DNA of 12,393 nucleotides from DATBAK01 sp036787815 (GCA_036787815.1 DAIQOP010000110.1:1-12393), one strand, 5' to 3'. Positions 1-6,044 are shown, counted from the first letter of the stretch. Translations and numbers: made by a program. Notes: generated from the sequence alone by a model not told the origin.

Positions 1-435
1 CCGACGAGCAGCGCGGCGAAGAGAAGCGAATCGGTTGGCAGCGTCCCGGCCGTTGACGGTGAGCGGCCTTGCGCCGCCAATCGGCCCGCGAGCAGCAGGG
101 CGGAAATGGTCAATGCGTATCGACCCAGCATCATCGCGCCCGCCGTCGACACGTTGCGCGGCCTGCCCACGGAGGCGACGATCGACATCGCCTTCATCGA
201 TGCCGACAAGCCCAACTACCCGAACTACTTCGAGCAGCTGGTGCCCCGCCTGCGCCCGAACGGCTTGCTGCTCGTCGACAACGTCTTGTGGGGCGGGCGC
301 GTGATCGACGCCGACGCCACCGACGAGAACACCGAAGCGATCCGCGCGTTCAACGATCTGGTGGCGGCCGATCCGCGCGTCGACGCGGTCATGTTGCCGG
401 TCTCCGACGGGCTCACGCTGCTGCGGAAGCGGTAG
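1..435 (+). CDS. O-methyltransferase (caffeoyl-CoA OMT type), C-terminal part; N-terminus missing or degenerate
   Basis: From about position 130 to the stop this frame reads as the C-terminal half of a class I SAM-dependent O-methyltransferase of the caffeoyl-CoA/catechol family. It has APAVDTLRGLP, then the strand and metal/substrate region IDIAFIDADKPNYPNYF, then LLLVDNVLWGGRVID, and ends VSDGLTLLRKR. Family members of about 220 aa carry a Rossmann GxxTGxS-type SAM site upstream. The frame stays open to the window edge, but its first ~40 codons do not resemble that region. The first ATG in frame is at 106, which would give only 109 aa and no SAM site. A real gene entering from the left, a decayed gene or a frameshift/assembly fault are all possible; the +2 frame shows a scrap (MRID, near 118-129) resembling the family's RID just ahead of the good block. 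It converges on the aldolase gene with a 2-nt gap. Family confident; integrity doubtful. Confidence 0.6.
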   Translation, partial: PTSSAAKRSESVGSVPAVDGERPCAANRPASSRAEMVNAYRPSIIAPAVDTLRGLPTEATIDIAFIDADKPNYPNYFEQLVPRLRPNGLLLVDNVLWGGRVIDADATDENTEAIRAFNDLVAADPRVDAVMLPVSDGLTLLRKR

Positions 436-437
436 CG

Positions 438-1094
438 CTAGCCCTGGGAACGGAGGAACTTGTAGATCGGCGCGAACTTCTTCATCGTCGACTCGGGGAG
501 CGGCACGAGGTCGCCGAGCGTGCGCGCGCCCCAGATCACCTGCGCGGTGCGCTCGACGAGCATCGCGATCTTCAGGGCGTCCTGCGGATTCTTGCCGACG
601 GTGAGGAGACCATGGTTGGCCATGAGCACCGCGGCCCGCTCGCCCACCCATTCCGACACTTCGTCGCCGAGCTGGTCGGAGCCGGTGACACGGTAGTTGG
701 CGACGGGCACGTCACCGCCGACGTACACGTCGAACTCCTCGATGACGCACGGGATCGGCTGGTGGGTCACCGCGAACATCTGGCAGAAGAGCGCGTGCGA
801 GTGGATGACCGCGTTGATGTCGTCGTGCTTGCGGAGGCACGAGAGGTGGAGCGCCTTCTCGGTCGTCGGGCCGCGCTCACCCTCGAGCACGTTGCCGTCG
901 AGATCGCAGACCACGAGATCGTCGAGCGTCATCGTCTCGTAGGCCAATGACGACGGCGTGAGCACCGCGTTGCCGTCGGGGAGGCGGGCGGAGAGGTTGC
1001 CGGCGGTGCCTTCCACGAGGCCCTTGGCGATCATCTCCTTCGCCGTCGCCAGGAGCATCTCCTTGGTCTCCTGGGCGGTGAGCTTCGTGGCCAT
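438..1094 (-). CDS. Class II aldolase/adducin family protein (FucA/OtnC-like), 218 aa
   Basis: This is a zinc-dependent class II aldolase-fold enzyme, probably cytosolic, of usual length (about 210-220 aa). Visible motifs are the phosphate-binding GTAGNLSAR (residues 29-37), TPSS (46-49), the acid/base glutamate E79 in TTEKALH, the zinc ligands H98 and H100 in HSHA, and the third zinc histidine H161 in NHGLL. All catalytic positions known from L-fuculose-1-phosphate aldolase are present. The family also includes L-ribulose-5-phosphate 4-epimerase, methylthioribulose-phosphate dehydratase and 3-oxo-tetronate-4-phosphate decarboxylase, so the substrate is open. The ATG start is well supported by GGAGGT on the minus strand at 1104-1109, 9 nt upstream. 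The ATG shares one base (1094) with the TGA of the upstream dehydrogenase, so the two are probably translationally coupled in one operon. Confidence 0.93.
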   Translation of the reverse strand: MATKLTAQETKEMLLATAKEMIAKGLVEGTAGNLSARLPDGNAVLTPSSLAYETMTLDDLVVCDLDGNVLEGERGPTTEKALHLSCLRKHDDINAVIHSHALFCQMFAVTHQPIPCVIEEFDVYVGGDVPVANYRVTGSDQLGDEVSEWVGERAAVLMANHGLLTVGKNPQDALKIAMLVERTAQVIWGARTLGDLVPLPESTMKKFAPIYKFLRSQG

Positions 1095-2071
1095 CAGGCG
1101 AGAACCTCCGGGTTGACGCAGTTGAGCGGCTTCTCGCCGGCGAGGATGCGGGCGACGTCGTCGGCGATGAGCTTCGAGTGGTTCGCCTCGGTGTCGTAGG
1201 TCGCGCCACCGATGTGCGGGGTGAGCACGACGTTCTGCATCGCGCAGAGCGGGTGGTCGGGGGCGAGGTGCTCACCCTGGAAGTGGTCGAGCCCGGCGCC
1301 GCCGAGGTGGCCGGATTGCAGCGCGCCGACGAGCGCATCGGTGTCGTGGAGCGCGGCGCGGGCGGAGTTCACGTAGATCGCGCCGGGCTTCATCCGCGCG
1401 AACTGCGCGGCTCCGATCAGGCCCGTCGTCTCCGGCGTCACCATCGCGTGCATCGACACGACGTCGGCTTCCGCGAGCAGGTCGTCGAGCGAGTGCGTTG
1501 CTTCCGGGTTGTACGGGTCGTAGGAGATCACCTTCATGCCGAGGCCTTCGAGGCGCCACTTCGTGGCTCGACCGACCGCACCGAGCCCGACGATGCCGGC
1601 CGTCTGCCCGGCGAGCTGCCACGCGCGGAACCGTTGGTACGGGATCTTGCCCCCCGCGTACACCTGATCGGCCCTGACATCACGGTCGGCCGCGACGACG
1701 AACCGGTTGGTGGCGAACAGGAGCGCGATCGTCATCTCGGCGACCGCGTCGGCGTTGCGGCCGGGGGCGCGCAGCACGGGGATGCCGGCGCGGGTGGCGG
1801 CTTCGACATCGACGTTGTTCGGATCGCCCCTGCACGATCCGATGACCCGGAGGTCGCACTCGAGTACGGGGCCCTTCACCGAGTCGGACTCGACGATGAG
1901 GATCGTGGCGCCCTCGGCCTTCACCCGTTCGGCGAGCTGGTCGGCCTTGTAGAGCCGGAGTGTGGGCGCGTCGATCCAGGGGTCGAGCACGACGTCGGCA
2001 ACGCGTTCGAGCGTCGCCAGCCCCTCGCCACGGAATGGTGCCGTCACCAGGGCCTTCGGCCGATCTGTCAC
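1094..2071 (-). CDS. D-isomer-specific 2-hydroxyacid dehydrogenase (SerA/YoaD-like), 325 aa
   Basis: This is an NAD(P)-dependent oxidoreductase of the D-2-hydroxyacid dehydrogenase family, interconverting a 2-hydroxy acid and a 2-keto acid in the cytosol. The Rossmann fingerprint is GLGAVG (162-167), with acidic D185 at the end of the second strand, which suggests NAD over NADP. The catalytic set is R238 (VNSARA), E267 (LDHFQGE) and H286 (TPHIGGAT). The CRGDPNNVDVEA and APGRNADAVAE stretches (80-112) recall the YoaD-type branch found near class II aldolases and sugar kinases, as I remember it. The GTG at 2071 was chosen because GAGGAG sits 5 nt upstream (2077-2082, minus strand) and homology begins at once (PKALVTAPF). 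A longer frame from 2179 would add 36 atypical residues and run into a palindrome. It ends overlapping the aldolase start. No kinase is visible in the window. Confidence 0.92.
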   Translation of the reverse strand: MTDRPKALVTAPFRGEGLATLERVADVVLDPWIDAPTLRLYKADQLAERVKAEGATILIVESDSVKGPVLECDLRVIGSCRGDPNNVDVEAATRAGIPVLRAPGRNADAVAEMTIALLFATNRFVVAADRDVRADQVYAGGKIPYQRFRAWQLAGQTAGIVGLGAVGRATKWRLEGLGMKVISYDPYNPEATHSLDDLLAEADVVSMHAMVTPETTGLIGAAQFARMKPGAIYVNSARAALHDTDALVGALQSGHLGGAGLDHFQGEHLAPDHPLCAMQNVVLTPHIGGATYDTEANHSKLIADDVARILAGEKPLNCVNPEVLA

Positions 2072-2076
2072 CCTCG

Positions 2077-2082
2077 CTCCTC
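2077..2082 (-). promoter_or_regulatory. Ribosome binding site fixing the GTG start of the hydroxyacid dehydrogenase
   Basis: GAGGAG on the minus strand, 5 nt upstream of GTG 2071-2069. It decides between this start and the upstream in-frame ATG at 2179, whose translation would cross the palindrome. Confidence 0.7.
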
Positions 2083-2109
2083 GCCTCGATCGGCCGGCAT
2101 CTTCCCACG

Positions 2110-2126
2110 GACGTGACACACACGTC
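2110..2126. promoter_or_regulatory. Inverted repeat upstream of the dehydrogenase/aldolase operon (candidate operator)
   Basis: GACGTG (2110-2115), a 5-nt spacer and CACGTC (2121-2126) form a perfect 6-bp inverted repeat 39-55 nt upstream of the dehydrogenase start. The size and position suit a dimeric regulator site. I could not find a convincing -35/-10 pair beside it, and the repeat is short enough to occur by chance. Confidence 0.3.
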
Positions 2127-2144
2127 AGCTTCCGGTCCCCCCGG

Positions 2145-2194
2145 CGAACTGATCGAGCTGGGCGACCGTATGGCGTCACCCAGCTCGATCAGTT
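2145..2194. repeat. Intergenic palindrome, copy A
   Basis: The arms AACTGATCGAGCTGGG (2147-2162) and CCCAGCTCGATCAGTT (2179-2194) are perfectly complementary over 16 bp. One mismatch and three more pairs (GAC/GTC) follow, closing a short loop. The element lies 12 nt beyond the stop of the DUF559 gene and about 75 nt upstream of the dehydrogenase start, both on the minus strand. No T-run follows, so it is not a standard intrinsic terminator. The same outer ends recur at 3243-3293 and 5973-6019. Confidence 0.85.
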
Positions 2195-2206
2195 GCCTGG
2201 GAGACA

Positions 2207-3142
2207 TCAAGCGGCACGGCGGTCCCGAAGATGGGAGCGCACGGTGGCCGCGACCATCTCCGGTTCCCTCGTGACCTGCTCGTACGTGAACCGCAGGAGT
2301 CGGATGTCGCGGAGAGCAAGGCCGTTCGCCCGCACGTTGTCCTCCGACCTCTGTCGTGGCGTCGCGTGCGCGACGTTGCCGTCGACCTCGATGCCGAGCC
2401 CGAGGTCGCGGTACGCGAAGTCGAGATACGCCATTCGCCCGTCGGGCCGGCGCACCGGGACCTGGCAGGCCGGCAGCTTGACGCCGTGCGCCTCGAGCAA
2501 GGTGAGCATGCGGCGTTCGAGAACGCTGTGCGGGATGCCGGCGAGCTCGGCCCGTCGGGCAAGGATGCGTCCGATCGCCGCGACGCCGGTTCGGCCGCGC
2601 TCGCGCACGTCGGCATGCGCCGCTTCGACATCGGCTCGTCGGACGGTCCGGTCGCGCTCGGCACCGTCGAGCGCGCTCTCGACCTGTGCCTCCGACGAGA
2701 CGGATCCGAGCGCGCAGAGCGTGCGTTCCGGGGTCGAAACGGGGATGCCGTCGACCATCGTGACGTCTTCGTCGGACCAGTAGCTGGAGCTGTGCACGAT
2801 CACGCCTTCCATCCGGAAGTCTCGTCGACCCTGCGGGACGGTGATCTCGACGATGCCCTGCTGGTACCCGTCGAATCGATGGATCGCCGCAGCGCTGCGG
2901 TGTGATGCTGCGGCGCCGTCGCCGGCCGCGAGGCACGCGGCCATCAACCGCTGTCGCCACGAGGGCGAGCATCCGGCGATGCGAAAGACGTGTCGCGTGA
3001 GCCGCTCGATTCGTCCGCGTTCGAGCCGCGAGCGGAGCTGGCGGTCGGTGAGCCCCGCGGCCGCTGCCTGGGCGCGCGTGAAGATGCCGTACTGCGTTGT
3101 CGCGACCGCGGCGATCGCGCGGTCGGCTTGACGTCGGTCCAT
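2207..3142 (-). CDS. AbiEi-like antitoxin domain plus DUF559 endonuclease-fold protein, 311 aa
   Basis: The N-terminus (about 1-60) looks like the winged-helix domain seen in AbiEi-type proteins: YGIFTRAQAAAAGLTDRQL, then a conserved RLTRHVFRIAG segment. The middle (about 75-200) matches the usual body of these actinobacterial proteins (ASHRSAAAIHRFDG, TPERTLCALG). The C-terminus (about 205-305) is a DUF559/Vsr-like PD-(D/E)xK fold with E209, D241 in YLDFAY, and E252 and D254 in GIEVDG, followed by a helix rich in Arg. The nuclease residues therefore look intact. The role may be DNA cleavage, DNA repair or defence; it is unproven for this family. No AbiEii-type nucleotidyltransferase toxin is adjacent, so it is an orphan. 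The ATG at 3142 has GGGGA a few bases upstream and starts at conserved sequence; an ATG 18 codons earlier (3196) is possible. The gene is flanked by palindromes A and B. Confidence 0.8.
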   Translation of the reverse strand: MDRRQADRAIAAVATTQYGIFTRAQAAAAGLTDRQLRSRLERGRIERLTRHVFRIAGCSPSWRQRLMAACLAAGDGAAASHRSAAAIHRFDGYQQGIVEITVPQGRRDFRMEGVIVHSSSYWSDEDVTMVDGIPVSTPERTLCALGSVSSEAQVESALDGAERDRTVRRADVEAAHADVRERGRTGVAAIGRILARRAELAGIPHSVLERRMLTLLEAHGVKLPACQVPVRRPDGRMAYLDFAYRDLGLGIEVDGNVAHATPRQRSEDNVRANGLALRDIRLLRFTYEQVTREPEMVAATVRSHLRDRRAA

Positions 3143-3242
3143 GGGATTCCCCGTATGTTCTCGAAGCTCTCGGAAGGGGGGAAGCCCGTCGGACACACAC
3201 CCGACCCGCTGAGCCTCGCACGCACCTCGGACACCGGGCCTG

Positions 3243-3293
3243 CGAACTGATCGAGCTCCGTGACGGCCGACGTCGCCCAGCTCGATCAGTTCG
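3243..3293. repeat. Intergenic palindrome, copy B
   Basis: Perfectly complementary 15-bp arms lie at 3243-3257 (CGAACTGATCGAGCT) and 3279-3293 (AGCTCGATCAGTTCG). Inside is a 4-nt internal mismatch, then GACG/CGTC around a 5-nt loop. It lies between divergent genes (DUF559 start at 3142, crotonase start at 3331), so it cannot be a gene-end terminator. Its right arm (3272-3293) is the exact inverse of the left arm of copy A. Its own left arm has diverged in the inner part. Confidence 0.85.
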
Positions 3294-3308
3294 GGGGGAG
3301 GGGTGAGT

Positions 3309-3324
3309 CTGACTAACGTGTCAG
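3309..3324. promoter_or_regulatory. Inverted repeat just upstream of the crotonase gene (candidate operator)
   Basis: CTGAC (3309-3313), six bases, and GTCAG (3320-3324) form a perfect 5-bp inverted repeat ending 6 nt before the crotonase ATG. TAACGT inside it (3314-3319) fits a weak -10 (TAnnnT), which would give a nearly leaderless transcript. TetR-type regulators often control acyl-CoA genes through short palindromes like this. No family-specific consensus is recognised. Confidence 0.3.
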
Positions 3325-3330
3325 GTTGGG

Positions 3331-4278
3331 ATGGCGATCAGGTACGAGCTGGACGACGAGCACATCGTGCTCATCACGATCGACCGTCCGGAGGCGCGCA
3401 ACTCGTGTGACATGGAGCACTTCAAGCTGCTCCGCGAAGCGTGGGAACGCTTCGACGCCGACGACGACGCGTGGGTCGCGATCGTCACGGGTGTCGGCGA
3501 CGCGTTCTTCACCGGCGCCGACCTCAAGCGCTACGTCCCCGAGATCACGAAGCTTCAGAAGCAGATCGCGGAGGAGGGCCTCGCCGAGATCGACGGCTAC
3601 CGCCTCGACGACGGAACGCGCGCCGTGCTGCGCAACTGGCCGCTCTACAAACCGATCGTTGCGGCCGTCAACGGGTTCTGCACTGCCGGCGGCATGGAGA
3701 TGCTCGGGGGAGTCGACATCCGGGTGGCGTGCCCGGAGGCCAAGTTCGCGGTCATGGAGCCGAAGCGAGGACTGTTCGCCGGTGGGGGAACGACGGTGCG
3801 GCTCCCGCGCCAGATCCCGTGGGCGCAGGCGATGGAGTTCCTGCTCTGCGCCGATCTCGTCGACGCCCAACGCGCCTACGACATGGGCCTGCTCAACGCG
3901 ATCGTGCCGAAGGGCGAGCTCCTCGACGCCGCCTACGGCTTCGCCCGCCGCATCACCGCCAACGCTCCGCTCGCGGTGAAGGCCACGAAGCAGAGCGCGC
4001 TCCAGGGCCTGTATCAGGACGAGGACACCACGAAGCAGCTGCGCGCCGCGGTTCGCGCCCTGCGAACGACGATCACCGCCATCGAGCCCGCGAGCGCCGA
4101 GTCGGTGGGTGCCGCGCTCACGTCGGCCGCCGAGATCCTCGAGGGACTCGGCAAGCAGCTGCGCACCGCGTTCGAGAAGGAGAGCCGCCTGTCGAGCGCG
4201 ATCTTCCAGACCGACGACGCGAGGGAAGGACCCAAGGCGTTCGCCGAGAAGCGGAAGCCGAACTGGCAGGGTCGGTGA
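3331..4278 (+). CDS. Enoyl-CoA hydratase/isomerase (crotonase superfamily) protein, 315 aa
   Basis: This is a cytosolic acyl-CoA enzyme of the crotonase fold. The CoA-binding start is ITIDRPEARNS (15-25). The oxyanion-hole segments are GDAFFTGADLKRY (56-68) and NGFCTAGGMEML (114-125). Both glutamates used by true hydratases are in place: E123 (GGME) and E143 (VMEP). Hydration of a 2-enoyl-CoA is therefore plausible, although isomerase or hydrolase activity cannot be excluded. At 315 aa it is longer than the usual ~260. The extra length lies in a helix-rich Ala/Thr/Glu stretch around 238-285, before the normal tail that ends FAEKRKPNWQGR. The ATG at 3331 is the first start that keeps the N-terminal strand; its RBS is weak (AGG about 6 nt upstream). 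The thiolase-like gene follows after 73 nt on the same strand, probably in the same transcript. Confidence 0.9.
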   Translation: MAIRYELDDEHIVLITIDRPEARNSCDMEHFKLLREAWERFDADDDAWVAIVTGVGDAFFTGADLKRYVPEITKLQKQIAEEGLAEIDGYRLDDGTRAVLRNWPLYKPIVAAVNGFCTAGGMEMLGGVDIRVACPEAKFAVMEPKRGLFAGGGTTVRLPRQIPWAQAMEFLLCADLVDAQRAYDMGLLNAIVPKGELLDAAYGFARRITANAPLAVKATKQSALQGLYQDEDTTKQLRAAVRALRTTITAIEPASAESVGAALTSAAEILEGLGKQLRTAFEKESRLSSAIFQTDDAREGPKAFAEKRKPNWQGR

Positions 4279-4351
4279 GCGGTCCCCCACGGGCGGCAGC
4301 CGGAGCAACGGCGAACGGCGGGCCCGCACCGAGCCGCTCCGCAGTGCGCCG

Positions 4352-5905
4352 GTGAGCATCGATCCGCGCAGCCCGTGCCTCATCGGCGTCGCCACCCACA
4401 CCTGGCACCCCGACGAGGTCGGTGACCGCGGCGCGCCCGAGCCGCTCGACATGTGGGCGGAGGTCGCGCGCCAGGCCGCGCTCGACGCCTGCAGCGAACG
4501 AGTGCTCGCCGCCGTCGATGGCCTCGACGTCGTCTACTGCCAGACCTGCCAGTACGACGACGCGCCGGCCCGGCTGGCCGAACGGCTCGGCATCGAGCCG
4601 CGGCACCGCTACTACTCGGGTATCGGTGGCACGACTGCGCAGCAGCTCGTGTCCAGGGCGGGCGAGGCGATCCTCGCCGGTGAGCGCGATGTCGTGCTGG
4701 TCGCGAGCGCGGAGGCGCTCGCGACGCAACGAAAGGCGAAGCAACGCGGCGAGCGAGTGCGGTACTCGTTCCGCCCCGAGGAGCACCGTCCGTTTCCCTG
4801 GGAGGCGCCGCTGCATCCCGCCGAGATCGCGCACGAGGTCTTCCAGGCCTGGCTCACGTTCGCGGTGTTCGACAACGCCCGCCGCGCCCATCTCGGCGTC
4901 GGCCTCGACGACTATCGCCGTGCCATCGGCGAGACCATGGCGCCCCTGACTCGGGTCGCGGCCCGCAACCCCGACGCGTGGTTCCCGATCGCCCGCACCG
5001 CGGAGGAGATCGTCGTTCCGAGCCCCGAGAACCGGATGGTCGGCTACCCGTACACGAAGTTCATGGTGGCGATCATGGACGTCGACATGGCTGCGGCCGT
5101 CGTCGTCGCCAGCCGCGAACGAGCCGACGCGCTCGGCGTCCCGAACGACCAGAGGGTGTACCTCCGGGGGTGGTGCGGCGCGACCGATCCCGTCTACGTC
5201 GCCGAGCACCCGGACATGTGGCGCTCACTCGCCATGCAGGCCGCGGCCGGTGAAGCGCTTCGCGCCGCGAGTTCGGGCATCGACGACGTCGCCCACCTCG
5301 ACCTCTACAGCTGCTTCGCCAGCAGCCTCAACTTCGCCCGCGACGCGCTCGGTCTTGCGCCCACCGACGATCGCGCGCTCAGCGTGACGGGTGGCCTGCC
5401 GTACCACGGGGGGCCGGGCAGCGGGTACATGACCCACTCGATCGCGCAGATGGCCCGGGAGCTCCGCGCGGATCCGGGTTCGACCGGGATGGTGAGCGGT
5501 GTAGGCATGACGATGACGAAACATGTCTTCGGCGTCTACTCGACCGCGCCCGCCTCCGGCTCCCCGGTTCGGCCCGACACCGCCCGCGTGCAGCGTGAGC
5601 TCGACGCGGTCGCGAAGGTCGGCATCGTCGACACCTGGGAGGGCGACGCCGAGGTCGCGGCGTACTCCGTCGTGCACGGTCGCGACGGCGAGCCCGAGTG
5701 GGCGCTCCTCGTGTGCGACGTCGACACCGGCGCGGCCCCCGGTGGCCGGGTCGAACGCCGCGCCTACGCGCGCGCGACCGATCCCGAGCTGCTCACCAGG
5801 GCCGAGTCGGAGGAGCTCGTCGGCCGACGCGTCCGGCTTGTGCCCACCGACGTCGAGCTCGCCACCGGCCCCGGTCGCCGCAACATCGCGACCCTGCGTA
5901 CCTGA
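4352..5905 (+). CDS. TLP1/SCP2-type thiolase-like protein (annotated family: acetyl-CoA acetyltransferase), 517 aa
   Basis: This is an acyl-CoA-binding protein of the thiolase superfamily in its actinobacterial type 1 thiolase-like branch. The thiolase core is about 1-400: DMWAEVARQAALDA (33-46), RYYSGIGGTTAQQLVSRA (86-103), DLYSCFASSLNFAR (317-330), GGLPYHGGPGSGYMTH (347-362) and SGVGMTMTKHVFGVYST (382-398). An extra C-terminal domain (about 430-505) resembles the TLP1 add-on/OB-fold region. The nucleophilic cysteine of true thiolases is not seen: its expected place after the first glycine-rich strand reads SGIGGTT. The second cysteine site reads SGVGMT. The conserved histidines H362 and H391 remain. 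A normal biosynthetic or degradative thiolysis is therefore doubtful. GTG 4352 is the first in-frame start after the crotonase gene; no strong RBS is visible. Confidence 0.85.
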   Translation: MSIDPRSPCLIGVATHTWHPDEVGDRGAPEPLDMWAEVARQAALDACSERVLAAVDGLDVVYCQTCQYDDAPARLAERLGIEPRHRYYSGIGGTTAQQLVSRAGEAILAGERDVVLVASAEALATQRKAKQRGERVRYSFRPEEHRPFPWEAPLHPAEIAHEVFQAWLTFAVFDNARRAHLGVGLDDYRRAIGETMAPLTRVAARNPDAWFPIARTAEEIVVPSPENRMVGYPYTKFMVAIMDVDMAAAVVVASRERADALGVPNDQRVYLRGWCGATDPVYVAEHPDMWRSLAMQAAAGEALRAASSGIDDVAHLDLYSCFASSLNFARDALGLAPTDDRALSVTGGLPYHGGPGSGYMTHSIAQMARELRADPGSTGMVSGVGMTMTKHVFGVYSTAPASGSPVRPDTARVQRELDAVAKVGIVDTWEGDAEVAAYSVVHGRDGEPEWALLVCDVDTGAAPGGRVERRAYARATDPELLTRAESEELVGRRVRLVPTDVELATGPGRRNIATLRT

Positions 5906-5972
5906 ACCCCTGTGTGCCCGAACCCGCGGCACCTGAACGGTCGCTCCCTCGCGTCGCCGGCTCGCGCGCTCG

Positions 5973-6019
5973 AACTGATCGATCGGGGCGACACGCGATG
6001 TCGCCCCGATCGATCAGTT
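5973..6019. repeat. Intergenic palindrome, copy C (21-bp perfect stem)
   Basis: The arms at 5973-5993 and 5999-6019 are perfectly complementary over 21 bp around a 5-nt loop (CGCGA). The outer ten bases of each arm, AACTGATCGA and TCGATCAGTT, equal those of copies A and B. The next bases are TCG/CGA instead of GCT/AGC, so both sides changed together and pairing was kept. It lies 67 nt after the thiolase-like stop and 25 nt before the -35 box of the transporter promoter. It has no T-run, so it could act as a Rho-independent-like barrier only in a loose sense. Confidence 0.9.
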
Positions 6020-6044
6020 GCCGCGCCGACCACACTGGGTGTCA

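Larger units (their letters stand above)
2145..3293. other. Segment bounded by perfect 22-bp inverted repeats, holding the AbiEi-DUF559 gene (candidate cassette)
   Basis: The 22 bases at 2145-2166 are the exact reverse complement of 3272-3293. They form the outer arms of palindromes A and B, giving a 1149-bp unit with terminal inverted repeats around one endonuclease-like gene. This resembles a small mobile or non-autonomously mobilised unit. Against a classic insertion sequence: no recognisable transposase, no clear target-site duplication, and a third related palindrome at 5973-6019 without such a gene. The repeats are plain to see; mobility is an inference. Confidence 0.35.

Noticed and set aside
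69..950. 293-codon plus-strand frame over the methyltransferase and aldolase
   Set aside because: It overlaps two genes with clear homology in other frames; its product is Arg-rich and low in complexity.
1178..2116. 312-codon open frame on the plus strand
   Set aside because: Antisense to the hydroxyacid dehydrogenase, which has a complete catalytic set; no domain is visible in the plus-strand frame.
2072..2179. Upstream extension of the hydroxyacid dehydrogenase to the ATG at 2179
   Set aside because: The added 36 residues are encoded partly by palindrome A and lack family resemblance. GTG 2071 has a good RBS and starts at homologous sequence.
2131..3310. Target-site duplication around the palindrome-bounded segment
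   Set aside because: The flanks (C-rich on the left, G-rich on the right) show no clear direct repeat next to the 22-bp ends.
5973..6019. Palindromes read as ordinary Rho-independent terminators
   Set aside because: None is followed by a T-run, and copy B lies between divergent gene starts. A weak role in transcript ending for copies A and C cannot be excluded.
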